Below are positions 57,400 to 64,000 of a stretch of 64,000 bases of DNA, piece by piece. Numbering within the stretch: the stretch's first letter is position 1; each line of letters starts with the position of its first letter. This DNA is from BS750m-G4 sp964472195 (GTDB lineage: Bacteria; Bacteroidota; Ignavibacteria; Tepidaquicellales; Tepidaquicellaceae). The position numbers were made by a program, and so were the translations under genes. The notes below the pieces were generated by a model, which had not been told where the DNA came from, ran no database searches, and saw nothing but the letters and a program-made list of their open reading frames with translations. The DNA lies in assembly GCA_964472195.1 (NCBI GenBank), contig CAYYJH010000002.1:1-64000 (forward strand). Direction: 5' to 3'.

Positions 57400-57876
57400 C
57401 TAGGTAAAGATTATTTCTGCACCGGCAGATCTCTCATAAAACTGCCCAACGGAAATTATATCCTCCACCTGCGGACAAAAATCATCTTTTGTAAGATGAA
57501 ACATATCCACAGTTGCTTTACAAGCATATAATTCTGCACCTGCGTCATGAATCATTTCGATAAATTCACCAACCGGTGGAATATCGAGCTTTTCCATTTC
57601 TTTCTTCATTTGACTGGTTGCGAATGCAGACATTCCTGGAATAGCTCCCATGAAAGTGGGTATATGCATTGCCGGATTACCGACAGTTGCAACTTTTAGG
57701 TTATTCATTCTTTTTTTAATCACCGCATCGAGTCCAAAAAATGTAAAGAACAATGTAGCTTCTATTCCTTCCATCCTTGCACCATTCGCCATTATAAGAC
57801 CAGGATAAACTCCTTCGAGTGACCCTTTTGAAATTATAACAGAGACCTTTTCGATTTCATTTTTGTTTTCTGGCAT
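57400..57876 (-). CDS. DsrE/DsrF/DrsH-like sulfur-transfer protein
   Basis: 158 residues. The DsrE-type fold is indicated by KVSVIISKGSLEGVYPGLI, the glycine-rich FTFFGLD segment, and AGAELYACKATVDMF with the candidate active Cys 119. A second Cys is at 134. The long form with the ALYAC-type site is closest to the DsrE2/DrsH-like group, which carries persulfide sulfur. Last gene of the SQR-like, DUF1641, TusE, DsrE operon; 18 bp from the preceding gene. Confidence 0.85.
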   Translation of the reverse strand: MPENKNEIEKVSVIISKGSLEGVYPGLIMANGARMEGIEATLFFTFFGLDAVIKKRMNNLKVATVGNPAMHIPTFMGAIPGMSAFATSQMKKEMEKLDIPPVGEFIEMIHDAGAELYACKATVDMFHLTKDDFCPQVEDIISVGQFYERSAGAEIIFT

Positions 57877-57894
57877 TTTTATACTCCTTATCTG

Positions 57895-58212
57895 TTATAT
57901 ACAGCCTTTTGGTTTAGGTAATCCTGCAATTCTTGCAGCTTTTTTAGCAGGTCCTTTCGGAAAAAGAGAATATAACTCTTTTGTTGGTACACCACTTTCT
58001 TTAGTCAATCGTCTAATCGATGGTGCATCACCTTTTTCCTGAAATTCCTTTCTCATAAAATTTATAACTGCCCAATGACGGTCAGTAAGTTCATCGATTC
58101 CCTCTTCTTTGGCTATTTCTTTCGCAATATCTTCATTCCAATCAGACAAATTTTTTAAATTACCGTCTTCGTCTACCTCAAGTGACTTACCGGTTATTTC
58201 TAATACTGCCAT
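57895..58212 (-). CDS. TusE/DsrC-family sulfur relay protein
   Basis: 105 residues. DsrC-like core (DEDGNLKNLSDWNEDIAKEI, LTDRHWAVINFMR) and the flexible C-terminal arm ARIAGLPKPKGCI. The penultimate Cys 104 (CysB) is present, but the other DsrC cysteine, 11 residues earlier, is Ala 93. This is the TusE-like, single-cysteine state: able to accept a persulfide but not to form the intramolecular trisulfide of dissimilatory DsrC. It lies between DUF1641 and DsrE genes with 14 and 18 bp gaps. Confidence 0.9.
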   Translation of the reverse strand: MAVLEITGKSLEVDEDGNLKNLSDWNEDIAKEIAKEEGIDELTDRHWAVINFMRKEFQEKGDAPSIRRLTKESGVPTKELYSLFPKGPAKKAARIAGLPKPKGCI

Positions 58213-58226
58213 GTTATTTCCTTTAT

Positions 58227-58934
58227 TTAATTTTTTTGATTTGAATTAACTTTTATTAAATTGTTTTCCTCTGGTTTCTTTGCTAAATTTTTTAAAAACT
58301 GAATGCTGAAAGCCATTCCTCTCTTCATCTCGGGATCATTTAATTCTTTTAATAATTTTAAAACTGAGACTTCTTTTTCGACTTCAATATCCAATTTCTT
58401 ATAAACTGAAACTGCATTGTTAATTGAATGCAGCATATCAGGTTGCGTTAAATTTTTAACGGTGTTCATAATAGTACCAATATTATCACCAAGCTTTTTA
58501 ACATCTTCAACAGTAAATCCTGTAACAATATTATCCAGTATCTTTATAGATTCTTTTATGAATTCGAAATACCCTTTTCTGTCAAGCTCATCCATCTTTT
58601 TCATGAAATCCAAAATGTATTCTCTCATCAGGGGTGATGAATCATGTAAAAAATCTGATATGCTTTCAAGTTGTTCGAGCATTTTTGTAATGTTATTCAC
58701 ATTTCTCAGTACCTTTTTGCCCAAGTAAAGCATATCCCCCGTGCTTATATGGTCATGCACTTCTTCCAGTTCATCAACCGCCGTCAGATATAGATCTTTA
58801 CTGACTCTGGTTAAATCATCCTTGAGGTCATCCATTTCTCTGCGATGGCGTTTCTGAAGTTCTATCTCCTCAAGAATTATATCTAACTTTTTGTTTATCT
58901 CATTAATTTGTTTCTGCATGTTCTTATCAACCAT
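58227..58934 (-). CDS. DUF1641-domain protein
   Basis: 235 residues, almost entirely helical. A coiled-coil N-terminus (2-65) leads to the DUF1641 region at about 150-205 (IVTGFTVEDVKKLGDNIGTI). DUF1641 proteins are often encoded next to formate dehydrogenase or sulfide-quinone-oxidoreductase-like flavoproteins. Here it sits 4 bp after the SQR-like gene, so it is probably its partner. The biochemical role is not established. Confidence 0.82.
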   Translation of the reverse strand: MVDKNMQKQINEINKKLDIILEEIELQKRHRREMDDLKDDLTRVSKDLYLTAVDELEEVHDHISTGDMLYLGKKVLRNVNNITKMLEQLESISDFLHDSSPLMREYILDFMKKMDELDRKGYFEFIKESIKILDNIVTGFTVEDVKKLGDNIGTIMNTVKNLTQPDMLHSINNAVSVYKKLDIEVEKEVSVLKLLKELNDPEMKRGMAFSIQFLKNLAKKPEENNLIKVNSNQKN

Positions 58935-58938
58935 TATG

Positions 58939-60168
58939 TTAAGCCCTCTTTCCCGCCATTGTCATTTGGTGCTCGATCGGCATTTCGAGTCCTTTTAAAA
59001 GAAGATTCCAATAAACCCACCTAAACATAACCTTTCCATAATGATTTGTCTTGGTTTCTTCCAATAAAGAGAACGGACCAACTCCCGGCAATGGGAATTT
59101 ACCCGGAAGCGGTTCGGTGTCATAGTTGAAATCTATTAAGATTCCTTTTCCAAACCCGGATTCAATAAAACAATTAGCATGCCCGTCAAACTTCTCTAAC
59201 ATTTCCCTGCCTTCAATAACACTTAAAAAGTTTTCAAAAAGAACATCTGCTTGGAAGTGAGCAACGGAACCCGCTTTAGAACTCGGAAGATCAGTTGCAT
59301 CTCCGATTACAAAAATGTTTTCATATTCTTTAGATCTTAGTGTTTGCTTGTCAGTTGGCACAAAGTTTAATTCGTCTCCCATCCCGCTTCTTTCAATCAC
59401 GTCATCACCCATGTTAGTTGGTATTGTTACAAGCACATCGAAAGGAATTTCTATTTCATCCCATGAAATAATTTTTTTTTCATCATTATCTACACGGGCA
59501 ATATTAAAGTCGGTTGTGAGCTTTATATTCTTTTTATCTAAAAAATCACCAAGTACTGCTGATGCTTTGGGTTTAGTAAATGCTCCGGACAAAGGTGTAA
59601 CGAAATGTAAATCTATTTTGTCTCGAATACCGCGTTCTGTAAAATAAGAATCTGCTAAGAAAACAAATTCGAGAGGAGCAACAGGACATTTAATTGGCAT
59701 CTCCGTAATATTCAAGACGAGCTTGCCACCTTTCCAGTGCCTAAAGAAATCTCTTAAAGCACAAGCACCCTCTACAGTATAAAAATCAAAAATATTCTTT
59801 TGCCACAATTTGTCCTTCAGTCCTTCCGTTTCATCCGGTCTTATCTTAGCCCCAGTTGCTATAATTAAATAATCGTAAGGAAGGACTTTTTTATTTTCCA
59901 GAAGCACCCTGTTCTTATCGGGTTCTATCTTTTCTATCATTGACATAATCACATCTGTCCCGGGAGGAAAGAAATCTCTCTTTGGTTTAATCACATCTTT
60001 GCAATTATAAATATTAAAAGGTATGAATAAAAAGCCGGGCTGGTAATAATGTTTTTCATGCTGGTCTACAATAGTTATTTGCCAGTCTTTTTTATCAAGA
60101 ACCGCAGAGAGTTTGTTTAACATCATTGTTCCGGCAGTTCCTGCACCAAGTATCACAATTTTTTTCAA
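58939..60168 (-). CDS. Sulfide:quinone oxidoreductase-like FAD flavoprotein
   Basis: 409 residues. FAD-binding GAGTAG at 8-13, second dinucleotide site and the ATG motif (LIIATGAKIRP), FAD-binding NIFVIGDATDLPSSKAGS near 284-301. The family cysteine in IKCPVAPLEF is C161; a second is C333 (HANCFIESG). C-terminal segment YWNLLLKGLEMPIEHQMTM fits the membrane-facing end of SQR. It probably oxidises sulfide or a persulfide and reduces quinone. First structural gene after marR (58-bp gap). True SQR versus a related NADH or persulfide enzyme cannot be settled here. Confidence 0.85.
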   Translation of the reverse strand: MKKIVILGAGTAGTMMLNKLSAVLDKKDWQITIVDQHEKHYYQPGFLFIPFNIYNCKDVIKPKRDFFPPGTDVIMSMIEKIEPDKNRVLLENKKVLPYDYLIIATGAKIRPDETEGLKDKLWQKNIFDFYTVEGACALRDFFRHWKGGKLVLNITEMPIKCPVAPLEFVFLADSYFTERGIRDKIDLHFVTPLSGAFTKPKASAVLGDFLDKKNIKLTTDFNIARVDNDEKKIISWDEIEIPFDVLVTIPTNMGDDVIERSGMGDELNFVPTDKQTLRSKEYENIFVIGDATDLPSSKAGSVAHFQADVLFENFLSVIEGREMLEKFDGHANCFIESGFGKGILIDFNYDTEPLPGKFPLPGVGPFSLLEETKTNHYGKVMFRWVYWNLLLKGLEMPIEHQMTMAGKRA

Positions 60169-60226
60169 TTCTTTAGTGTTTTTAAATTTTCAATAATTTT
60201 ATAACGAGCATAACTCCCTAAATTTT

Positions 60227-60685
60227 TTATCTGTTTTCATTCCAAATTTGAAAAGCTTTAATTAGTTCCTGTAATGTATTAATTATCGATTCTCTTTTTT
60301 CAACGGGAATATTATCCAGTATCTTTTCATGAAGTTCTAAGTAACGCTTATTAAGATTTTTTGTAAACGGAACTGCTTTACTCGTAAGGCAAACGTTAAT
60401 GCTTCTCCTATCAGATTCATCTATTGTCCGTGTAATAAGTTTTTTCTTCTCTAAAGATGTTATGACGTGTGTAATTCTTCCGGGTGTCAGTTCCATTTTT
60501 TTTGCAAGCTCTTTGACAGATGTGCAGGGGTTTGACTTAAAATATTGGAGACTCCTGAGCTCAACAGTTGTCAGGTTATAGAGGTTTGCAAAATAATGCT
60601 CTTTCTCCTGGCAGAACTTTACCAGTTGTAATATCAGATGTAATAATGATTCCGAGTTTTCTCTTTTCTTTTTTGCGCTTCTCAT
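60227..60685 (-). CDS. MarR-family transcriptional regulator of the sulfur operon
   Basis: 152 residues. Winged helix: LTTVELRSLQYFKSNPCTSV, KELAKKMELTPGRITHVITS (recognition helix), LEKKKLITRTIDESDRRSIN (wing). The dimerisation helices flank it. Only one or two Cys (C29, C57), so thiol sensing is possible but unproven. It heads the operon that encodes SQR-like, DUF1641, TusE and DsrE. A good inverted repeat 13 bp before its start suggests autoregulation. Confidence 0.9.
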   Translation of the reverse strand: MRSAKKKRENSESLLHLILQLVKFCQEKEHYFANLYNLTTVELRSLQYFKSNPCTSVKELAKKMELTPGRITHVITSLEKKKLITRTIDESDRRSINVCLTSKAVPFTKNLNKRYLELHEKILDNIPVEKRESIINTLQELIKAFQIWNENR

Positions 60686-61054
60686 AGCAAATATAATGTT
60701 TAGAGTGTATTTATTTTATACTCTAAACTAATTATATTAATTTTTTAATACAAGTATAAATTTTGACTCATTCATAATATCAATAGCAACACATATAATT
60801 ACTGTGGTTACATAGTGTTATATAGCTTCAAAACTAATAATAATTTTATTTTAACTTTACATCTTTAGAAAATACAAGTGATGTTATATTACTTTATAGT
60901 ATAAAATATAAAAAAACATACTAATGCTTTATTTTCAGTTTCACATGAAATTATATTTTTTATACTCTCTCAATAATTATTTAAAAATTAAGGAGATTAT
61001 TTCCTAATATTTATTTATCTTAATTTAAAAATTTATCCATTTTAATTATAAAAC
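60686..61054. other. Divergent region between marR and moeA
   Basis: 369 bp. It holds the marR operator (listed separately), a half-site copy TATACTCT at 60961-60968 near moeA, and otherwise AT-rich sequence with short A/T palindromes. No exact TAnnTTTG box suits moeA. Confidence 0.5.
60699..60727. promoter_or_regulatory. Probable MarR operator (inverted repeat)
   Basis: TTTAGAGTGTA (60699-60709) is the inverted match, 10 of 11 positions, of TATACTCTAAA (60717-60727), with a 7-base spacer. Centre-to-centre size fits a dimeric winged-helix regulator. It lies 13 bp upstream of the marR start codon, where binding would block its transcription and that of the sulfur operon. Confidence 0.65.
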
Positions 61055-62263
61055 ATGAGAAGCTTTGAGGAAGCCGTTAAAATAATTTCAGAAGCATTCA
61101 ACACACTACATCTTAATTCAGAAGAAATTAACATAACAGATGCTTTAAACAGAATATTGGCAGAAACAATCCTTTCTGATATAGACCTGCCTCCTTTTGA
61201 TAACTCTGCTATGGACGGATATGCTATAAAATTTAATCCGGGTATAAAAGAATGGAAAATAATCGGTGAAATATCAGCAGGGAATTATCGCGATTATAAT
61301 GTAATAAAATCATCCGCAGTCCATATAATGACTGGAGGTAAAATTCCATTAAAATGCGATACAGTTATTCCTATTGAAGATGTTAATGTAAAAAACGAAA
61401 ATGTAAAACTAAAAGAAGGGGTGAAATTCTCATGCGGGATGAATGTTAGAAAGAAAGGTGAAGACTTATCCAAGGGCTCGGTTGCAGTTAATAAAGGATG
61501 TGTATTAAAACCCCAACAGATTGCTGTAGCAGCATCTTGTGGTAAATCCAAACTCAAAGTATACAAGAAACTTAACATAGGTATTCTTACAACTGGAGAT
61601 GAACTCATAGACATTAACATAAAACCCGACACCGATAAAATCCGTGCATCGAATCCTTACTCACTATATTCTGCAATTCAGGATACGAACATGAATCCAA
61701 TAAATTTAGGTATTGTAAAAGACAATAGATCAATACTGTTAAAAAAAGTAAAAGAGGTACTCGACAAAAGGTTAGATATTTTGCTAACAACAGGTGGAGT
61801 CTCTGTTGGCAAATATGATTACTTGAAAGAAGTGTTTGAAGAATTAGGTGTTGATACAAAATTCTGGCGAGTCTATATAAAACCCGGAAAGCCACTGCTA
61901 TTTGGAGTTTATAAAAATAGCAGACACAAAACCCTCATTTTCGGATTGCCAGGTAATCCCGTCTCTGCATTAGTTACATACATCGTCTTTATAAAAAGAA
62001 ATGTTTTGAAACTTTTTGGATATCCGGAATTATCAACCGTACAAGCTGTATTAAAAAGCAACGTATTAAAAAAGGATAAGAAGAGACATTTCGGAAGAGG
62101 TACTTTGAAAAGAGTAGATGCAAATTTATATAATGTGACTTTAGCAGAAGAACAGTCATCTGGAAATCTTGCACAGATGGGTAAGGCAAATTGTTTAATT
62201 GTAATCGAAGAAGAAAAAAACAATCCGAAAATTGGAGATACTGTAGAATGTATAATGATATAA
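61055..62263 (+). CDS. moeA: Molybdopterin molybdenumtransferase MoeA
   Basis: 402 residues, full length. Domain I/II: LPPFDNSAMDGYAIKF, IMTGGKIPLKCDTVIPIEDV. Domain III (MoCF): ILTTGDELIDI, LLTTGGVSVGKYDYLKEVFE and FGLPGNPVSALVTYIVF. C-terminal domain IV to the end. It inserts molybdate into adenylated molybdopterin. Overlaps mobA by 16 bp, so the two are co-translated. Divergent from the marR sulfur operon. Confidence 0.95.
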   Translation: MRSFEEAVKIISEAFNTLHLNSEEINITDALNRILAETILSDIDLPPFDNSAMDGYAIKFNPGIKEWKIIGEISAGNYRDYNVIKSSAVHIMTGGKIPLKCDTVIPIEDVNVKNENVKLKEGVKFSCGMNVRKKGEDLSKGSVAVNKGCVLKPQQIAVAASCGKSKLKVYKKLNIGILTTGDELIDINIKPDTDKIRASNPYSLYSAIQDTNMNPINLGIVKDNRSILLKKVKEVLDKRLDILLTTGGVSVGKYDYLKEVFEELGVDTKFWRVYIKPGKPLLFGVYKNSRHKTLIFGLPGNPVSALVTYIVFIKRNVLKLFGYPELSTVQAVLKSNVLKKDKKRHFGRGTLKRVDANLYNVTLAEEQSSGNLAQMGKANCLIVIEEEKNNPKIGDTVECIMI

Positions 62264-62886
62264 CAGGCATAATTCTATCCGGTGGGAAAAGCAAACGGAT
62301 GGGGGTAAACAAATCTCTTTTAATGATTGAGAATAAGACCATTATAGAGATTGTTTGTAATATTATGAGTAATTTATTTAGCGAATTGCTACTTATCACA
62401 AACGAGCCCGAGTTGTATAAATTCTTAAGACTAAAAACTTTTAAGGATATATTTCCTGGAAAAGGACCGTTAGCTGGAATTCATTCCGGTTTAGTACATT
62501 CAAAAACACAAAAGAATTTTATTTTATCCTGCGACATGCCCTTGATAACAGTTGACATGATTAATACAATCATAAATTTTAAAAAGGATTCTTTTATCAC
62601 AGTTGCAAAAGCTAATGGTTATATACAACAGCTCTGCGGAGTGTACGATGAATGTTGTTTACAAGAAACTGAGAAATTATTAGAAGAAAGTCTCAGCAAT
62701 GAAAACAGAAATGCCCAACAGGGTAAAAGAGGGTGCAAAGTCTTACAGCTAATAAAAGAGGTGGATGCTGACATATTCGATGCTGAAGCACTTCCATTCT
62801 ATAATAAGGATTTATTTTTTAATATGAATACTATGGATGATTTCGCATACGTGAAGAAAAAGTTGTTGAATAAAAGTGATGGTTAG
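62248..62886 (+). CDS. mobA: Molybdenum cofactor guanylyltransferase MobA
   Basis: 212 residues from the ATG at 62248, which directly precedes the nucleotide-binding motif (TGIILSGGKSKRMGVNKSLL). The frame is open to 62191, but that would overlap moeA by 73 bp. Further motifs: GKGPLAGIHSGL and FILSCDMPL with the metal-binding Asp. It attaches GMP to molybdenum cofactor to make the bis-MGD form used by DMSO-reductase-family enzymes. An IHSGLVH stretch and a short Asn-rich insert near 150 are unremarkable. Confidence 0.92.
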   Translation: MYNDITGIILSGGKSKRMGVNKSLLMIENKTIIEIVCNIMSNLFSELLLITNEPELYKFLRLKTFKDIFPGKGPLAGIHSGLVHSKTQKNFILSCDMPLITVDMINTIINFKKDSFITVAKANGYIQQLCGVYDECCLQETEKLLEESLSNENRNAQQGKRGCKVLQLIKEVDADIFDAEALPFYNKDLFFNMNTMDDFAYVKKKLLNKSDG

Positions 62887-62923
62887 AATCTTTTAGATAT
62901 ATTAGGAAGATAACAAGGAAGAA

Positions 62924-63391
62924 TTAATTAATCACAGATATTTCGTCTCCAACTGTAATTTTTCCAGGTTCGGTAACTATTGCAAAAATTCCTTCTCTTG
63001 GCATAACACAATCGCCCACCTCATAAAAAATAGAACATTTTGAATGACATTCTTTACCAATTTGTGTAACTTCTAATTCTACGTCATTACCTATTTTAAG
63101 TTTTGTTCCTACGCTTAGGTTTGGAATGTCAATGAATTGTGTTGTTATATTTTCTGCAAACGCTCCCGGTCTAATGTTGGGTAGCCCTGCTTTTCTCATT
63201 TTCTCAATACTTTCGAAAGCTAATAGACTAATTTGCCTGTGCCAATTTCCGGAATGTGCATCTCCGTCTATACCAAGCTCTTTTACAAGACTTGCCTCTT
63301 TTATATTTGTTTTAGGAATACCTTTTTTTCGACTAACTGAAATAGCCGTTACTTTTCCATTACTCCGATTATTTTTGTCTATACTATTCAA
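62924..63391 (-). CDS. MOSC-domain protein
   Basis: 155 residues, one MOSC domain: KVTAISVSRKKGIPKTN, GIDGDAHSGNWHRQISLLAF, LPNIRPGAFAENITTQFIDI, and a conserved Cys in IGKECHSKCSIFYEVGDC. Stand-alone MOSC proteins in cofactor operons are often YiiM-like or MogA-fused. A role in molybdenum cofactor sulfur or metal handling is inferred. It follows moaC after 2 bp, and ends 37 bp from mobA, convergently. Confidence 0.9.
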   Translation of the reverse strand: MNSIDKNNRSNGKVTAISVSRKKGIPKTNIKEASLVKELGIDGDAHSGNWHRQISLLAFESIEKMRKAGLPNIRPGAFAENITTQFIDIPNLSVGTKLKIGNDVELEVTQIGKECHSKCSIFYEVGDCVMPREGIFAIVTEPGKITVGDEISVIN

Positions 63392-63393
63392 TT

Positions 63394-63876
63394 TTATTCT
63401 TCCGAAATTTTATAACTACCGCTTTTACCACCTGTTTTAGATATTAACTTAATATTCGAGATAACTATCGACTTGTCTAATGCTTTACACATATCGTACA
63501 CAGTTAAGGCAGCAATAGTTGCTCCTGTTAAGGCTTCCATTTCAACACCGGTCTTCGAAAATGTCTTTGCGGTCGCTCTTACAATAACAACTTTTCTTTC
63601 CGAATCTAACATAATTTTCAAATCTAAATTCGAAATAAATATGTTATGACATAATGGTATCAGCTCGCTTGTTCTCTTAGCTCCCTGTATCCCCGCTATT
63701 TTCGCAACCGATAAAACATCACCTTTTTCTATCACATTGTCTTTCAGTTTCTCAAAAACAATGTTCGATACCAACACCTCTGCTTGTGCTGTAGCTTCTC
63801 TTCGAGTTTCATCTTTAGATGTTACATCTACCATTTTCGCTTTATTTGTTTCGTCAACATGTGTGAATTCCTTCAT
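63394..63876 (-). CDS. moaC: Cyclic pyranopterin monophosphate synthase MoaC
   Basis: 160 residues. The start at 63876 is chosen over one at 63897 because it has a GGGAGG ribosome site 8 bp upstream, lies 4 bp after the moaA stop, and gives the family start MKEFTHVDETNKAKMVDVTS. Motifs: KDETRREATAQAEV, GAKRTSELIPLCHN, and KTGVEMEALTGATIAALTVY with the catalytic Asp-Met-Cys-Lys region following. It converts the MoaA product to cPMP. Confidence 0.96.
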   Translation of the reverse strand: MKEFTHVDETNKAKMVDVTSKDETRREATAQAEVLVSNIVFEKLKDNVIEKGDVLSVAKIAGIQGAKRTSELIPLCHNIFISNLDLKIMLDSERKVVIVRATAKTFSKTGVEMEALTGATIAALTVYDMCKALDKSIVISNIKLISKTGGKSGSYKISEE

Positions 63877-63880
63877 ACAA

Positions 63881-64000
63881 TTAACCTCCCACATCAATCA
63901 TTTTATTTTTATCTAGTTTAATTATATCATCAACACCCAAATGTCCTTTTTCTTTCAATTGCACCCTCTCATAAATTAAACGGGCGATATAGGAATCACT
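63881..64000 (-). CDS. moaA: 3' end of GTP 3',8-cyclase MoaA (partial)
   Basis: The last 39 codons of a gene that runs off the window. The frame is open to base 64000 and ends in KMIDVGG followed by TAA at 63881-63883. MoaA ends in a conserved Gly-Gly tail after a Met-x-x-Ile/Val pattern that is essential for catalysis. The stop is 4 bp before the moaC ATG, the usual moaA-moaC order. Identification rests on this tail and context. Confidence 0.72.
   Translation of the reverse strand, partial: SDSYIARLIYERVQLKEKGHLGVDDIIKLDKNKMIDVGG

Noticed and set aside
60569..60577. Single TGTCAGGTT inside marR (another at 42044-42052)
   Set aside because: Single copies within coding sequence, without the 11-bp partner or a nearby start site.
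60688..60695. TATATTTG on the minus strand as the marR promoter
   Set aside because: It lies only 3 bp before the ATG, so transcription would begin inside the gene unless the true start is further downstream.
61989..62399. 136-codon open frame on the minus strand opposite moeA/mobA
   Set aside because: Antisense to two clear genes; Leu/Ile/Phe/Ser-rich as expected of the complement of AT-rich coding sequence.
1..64000. CRISPR arrays, tRNA or rRNA genes, insertion sequences, prophage
   Set aside because: No regularly spaced repeats, no tRNA-like cloverleaf, no transposase or integrase motif was seen in any gap or gene.

Overview
The window is AT-rich, gene-dense bacterial chromosome that looks like a member of the Ignavibacteria/Bacteroidota side of the FCB superphylum. 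The evidence is a C-terminal type IX secretion sorting domain with the YPNPFNP...LGREVATLVN signature at 24168-25847, Omp28-like and FadL-like outer-membrane proteins, a TonB receptor with a carboxypeptidase-regulatory domain, many SPI/SPII-signal envelope proteins ending in aromatic barrel strands, few strong Shine-Dalgarno sites, and TAnnTTTG-type promoter candidates. No rRNA, tRNA, CRISPR array, complete insertion sequence or phage gene was seen.

Layout. 0-8.3 kb: envelope proteins (DUF6029-like barrel, Omp28-like lipoprotein, helix-hairpin-helix/barrel fusion, small porin-like protein, two lipoproteins, membrane protein). 8.4-14 kb: housekeeping genes (PHP phosphoesterase, YifB/ComM ATPase, GTPase Der, Na/Ca exchanger, macro-domain hydrolase). 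14-19.3 kb: glycan/lipid-linked sugar genes (two GT2 transferases, two GT-C-like membrane proteins). 19.3-25.9 kb: a MalT-like/SARP fusion regulator, a fibronectin III protein whose promoter carries two 9-bp direct repeats with an 11-bp period, a duplicated leader with a 15-codon mini-ORF, and a secreted eight-repeat propeller with a T9SS signal. 26-28.5 kb: TonB-dependent receptor and a small tail-anchored protein.

28.6-43.5 kb is the least explained part and the best candidate for an undescribed system. Four secreted paralogues share a ~250-residue N-terminal module. They form two same-order pairs: a module protein (one fused to an HExxHxxxxxH metalloprotease-like domain, one made of three tandem modules) followed by a ~886-residue barrel-like protein. 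The pairs flank a divergently transcribed TPR-PAS histidine kinase and its stand-alone receiver. A frameshifted gene remnant lies inside the first pair.

43.9-48.7 kb: NuoG-like iron-sulfur protein, RNase G and Rho. 49-54.7 kb: a tightly coupled cluster (GT-C/TPR protein, MltG with a long N-terminal extension, ABC-2-like permease, UbiX). 54.7-57.3 kb: secreted TPR protein and FadL-family porin. 57.4-60.7 kb: a sulfur operon, MarR regulator-SQR-like flavoprotein-DUF1641-TusE/DsrC-DsrE, with a good autoregulatory operator. 61-64 kb: molybdenum cofactor genes, moeA-mobA on + and moaA(partial)-moaC-MOSC on -.

Coordinates and motifs were read from the sequence by eye. Family names come from remembered signatures, not from database searches.
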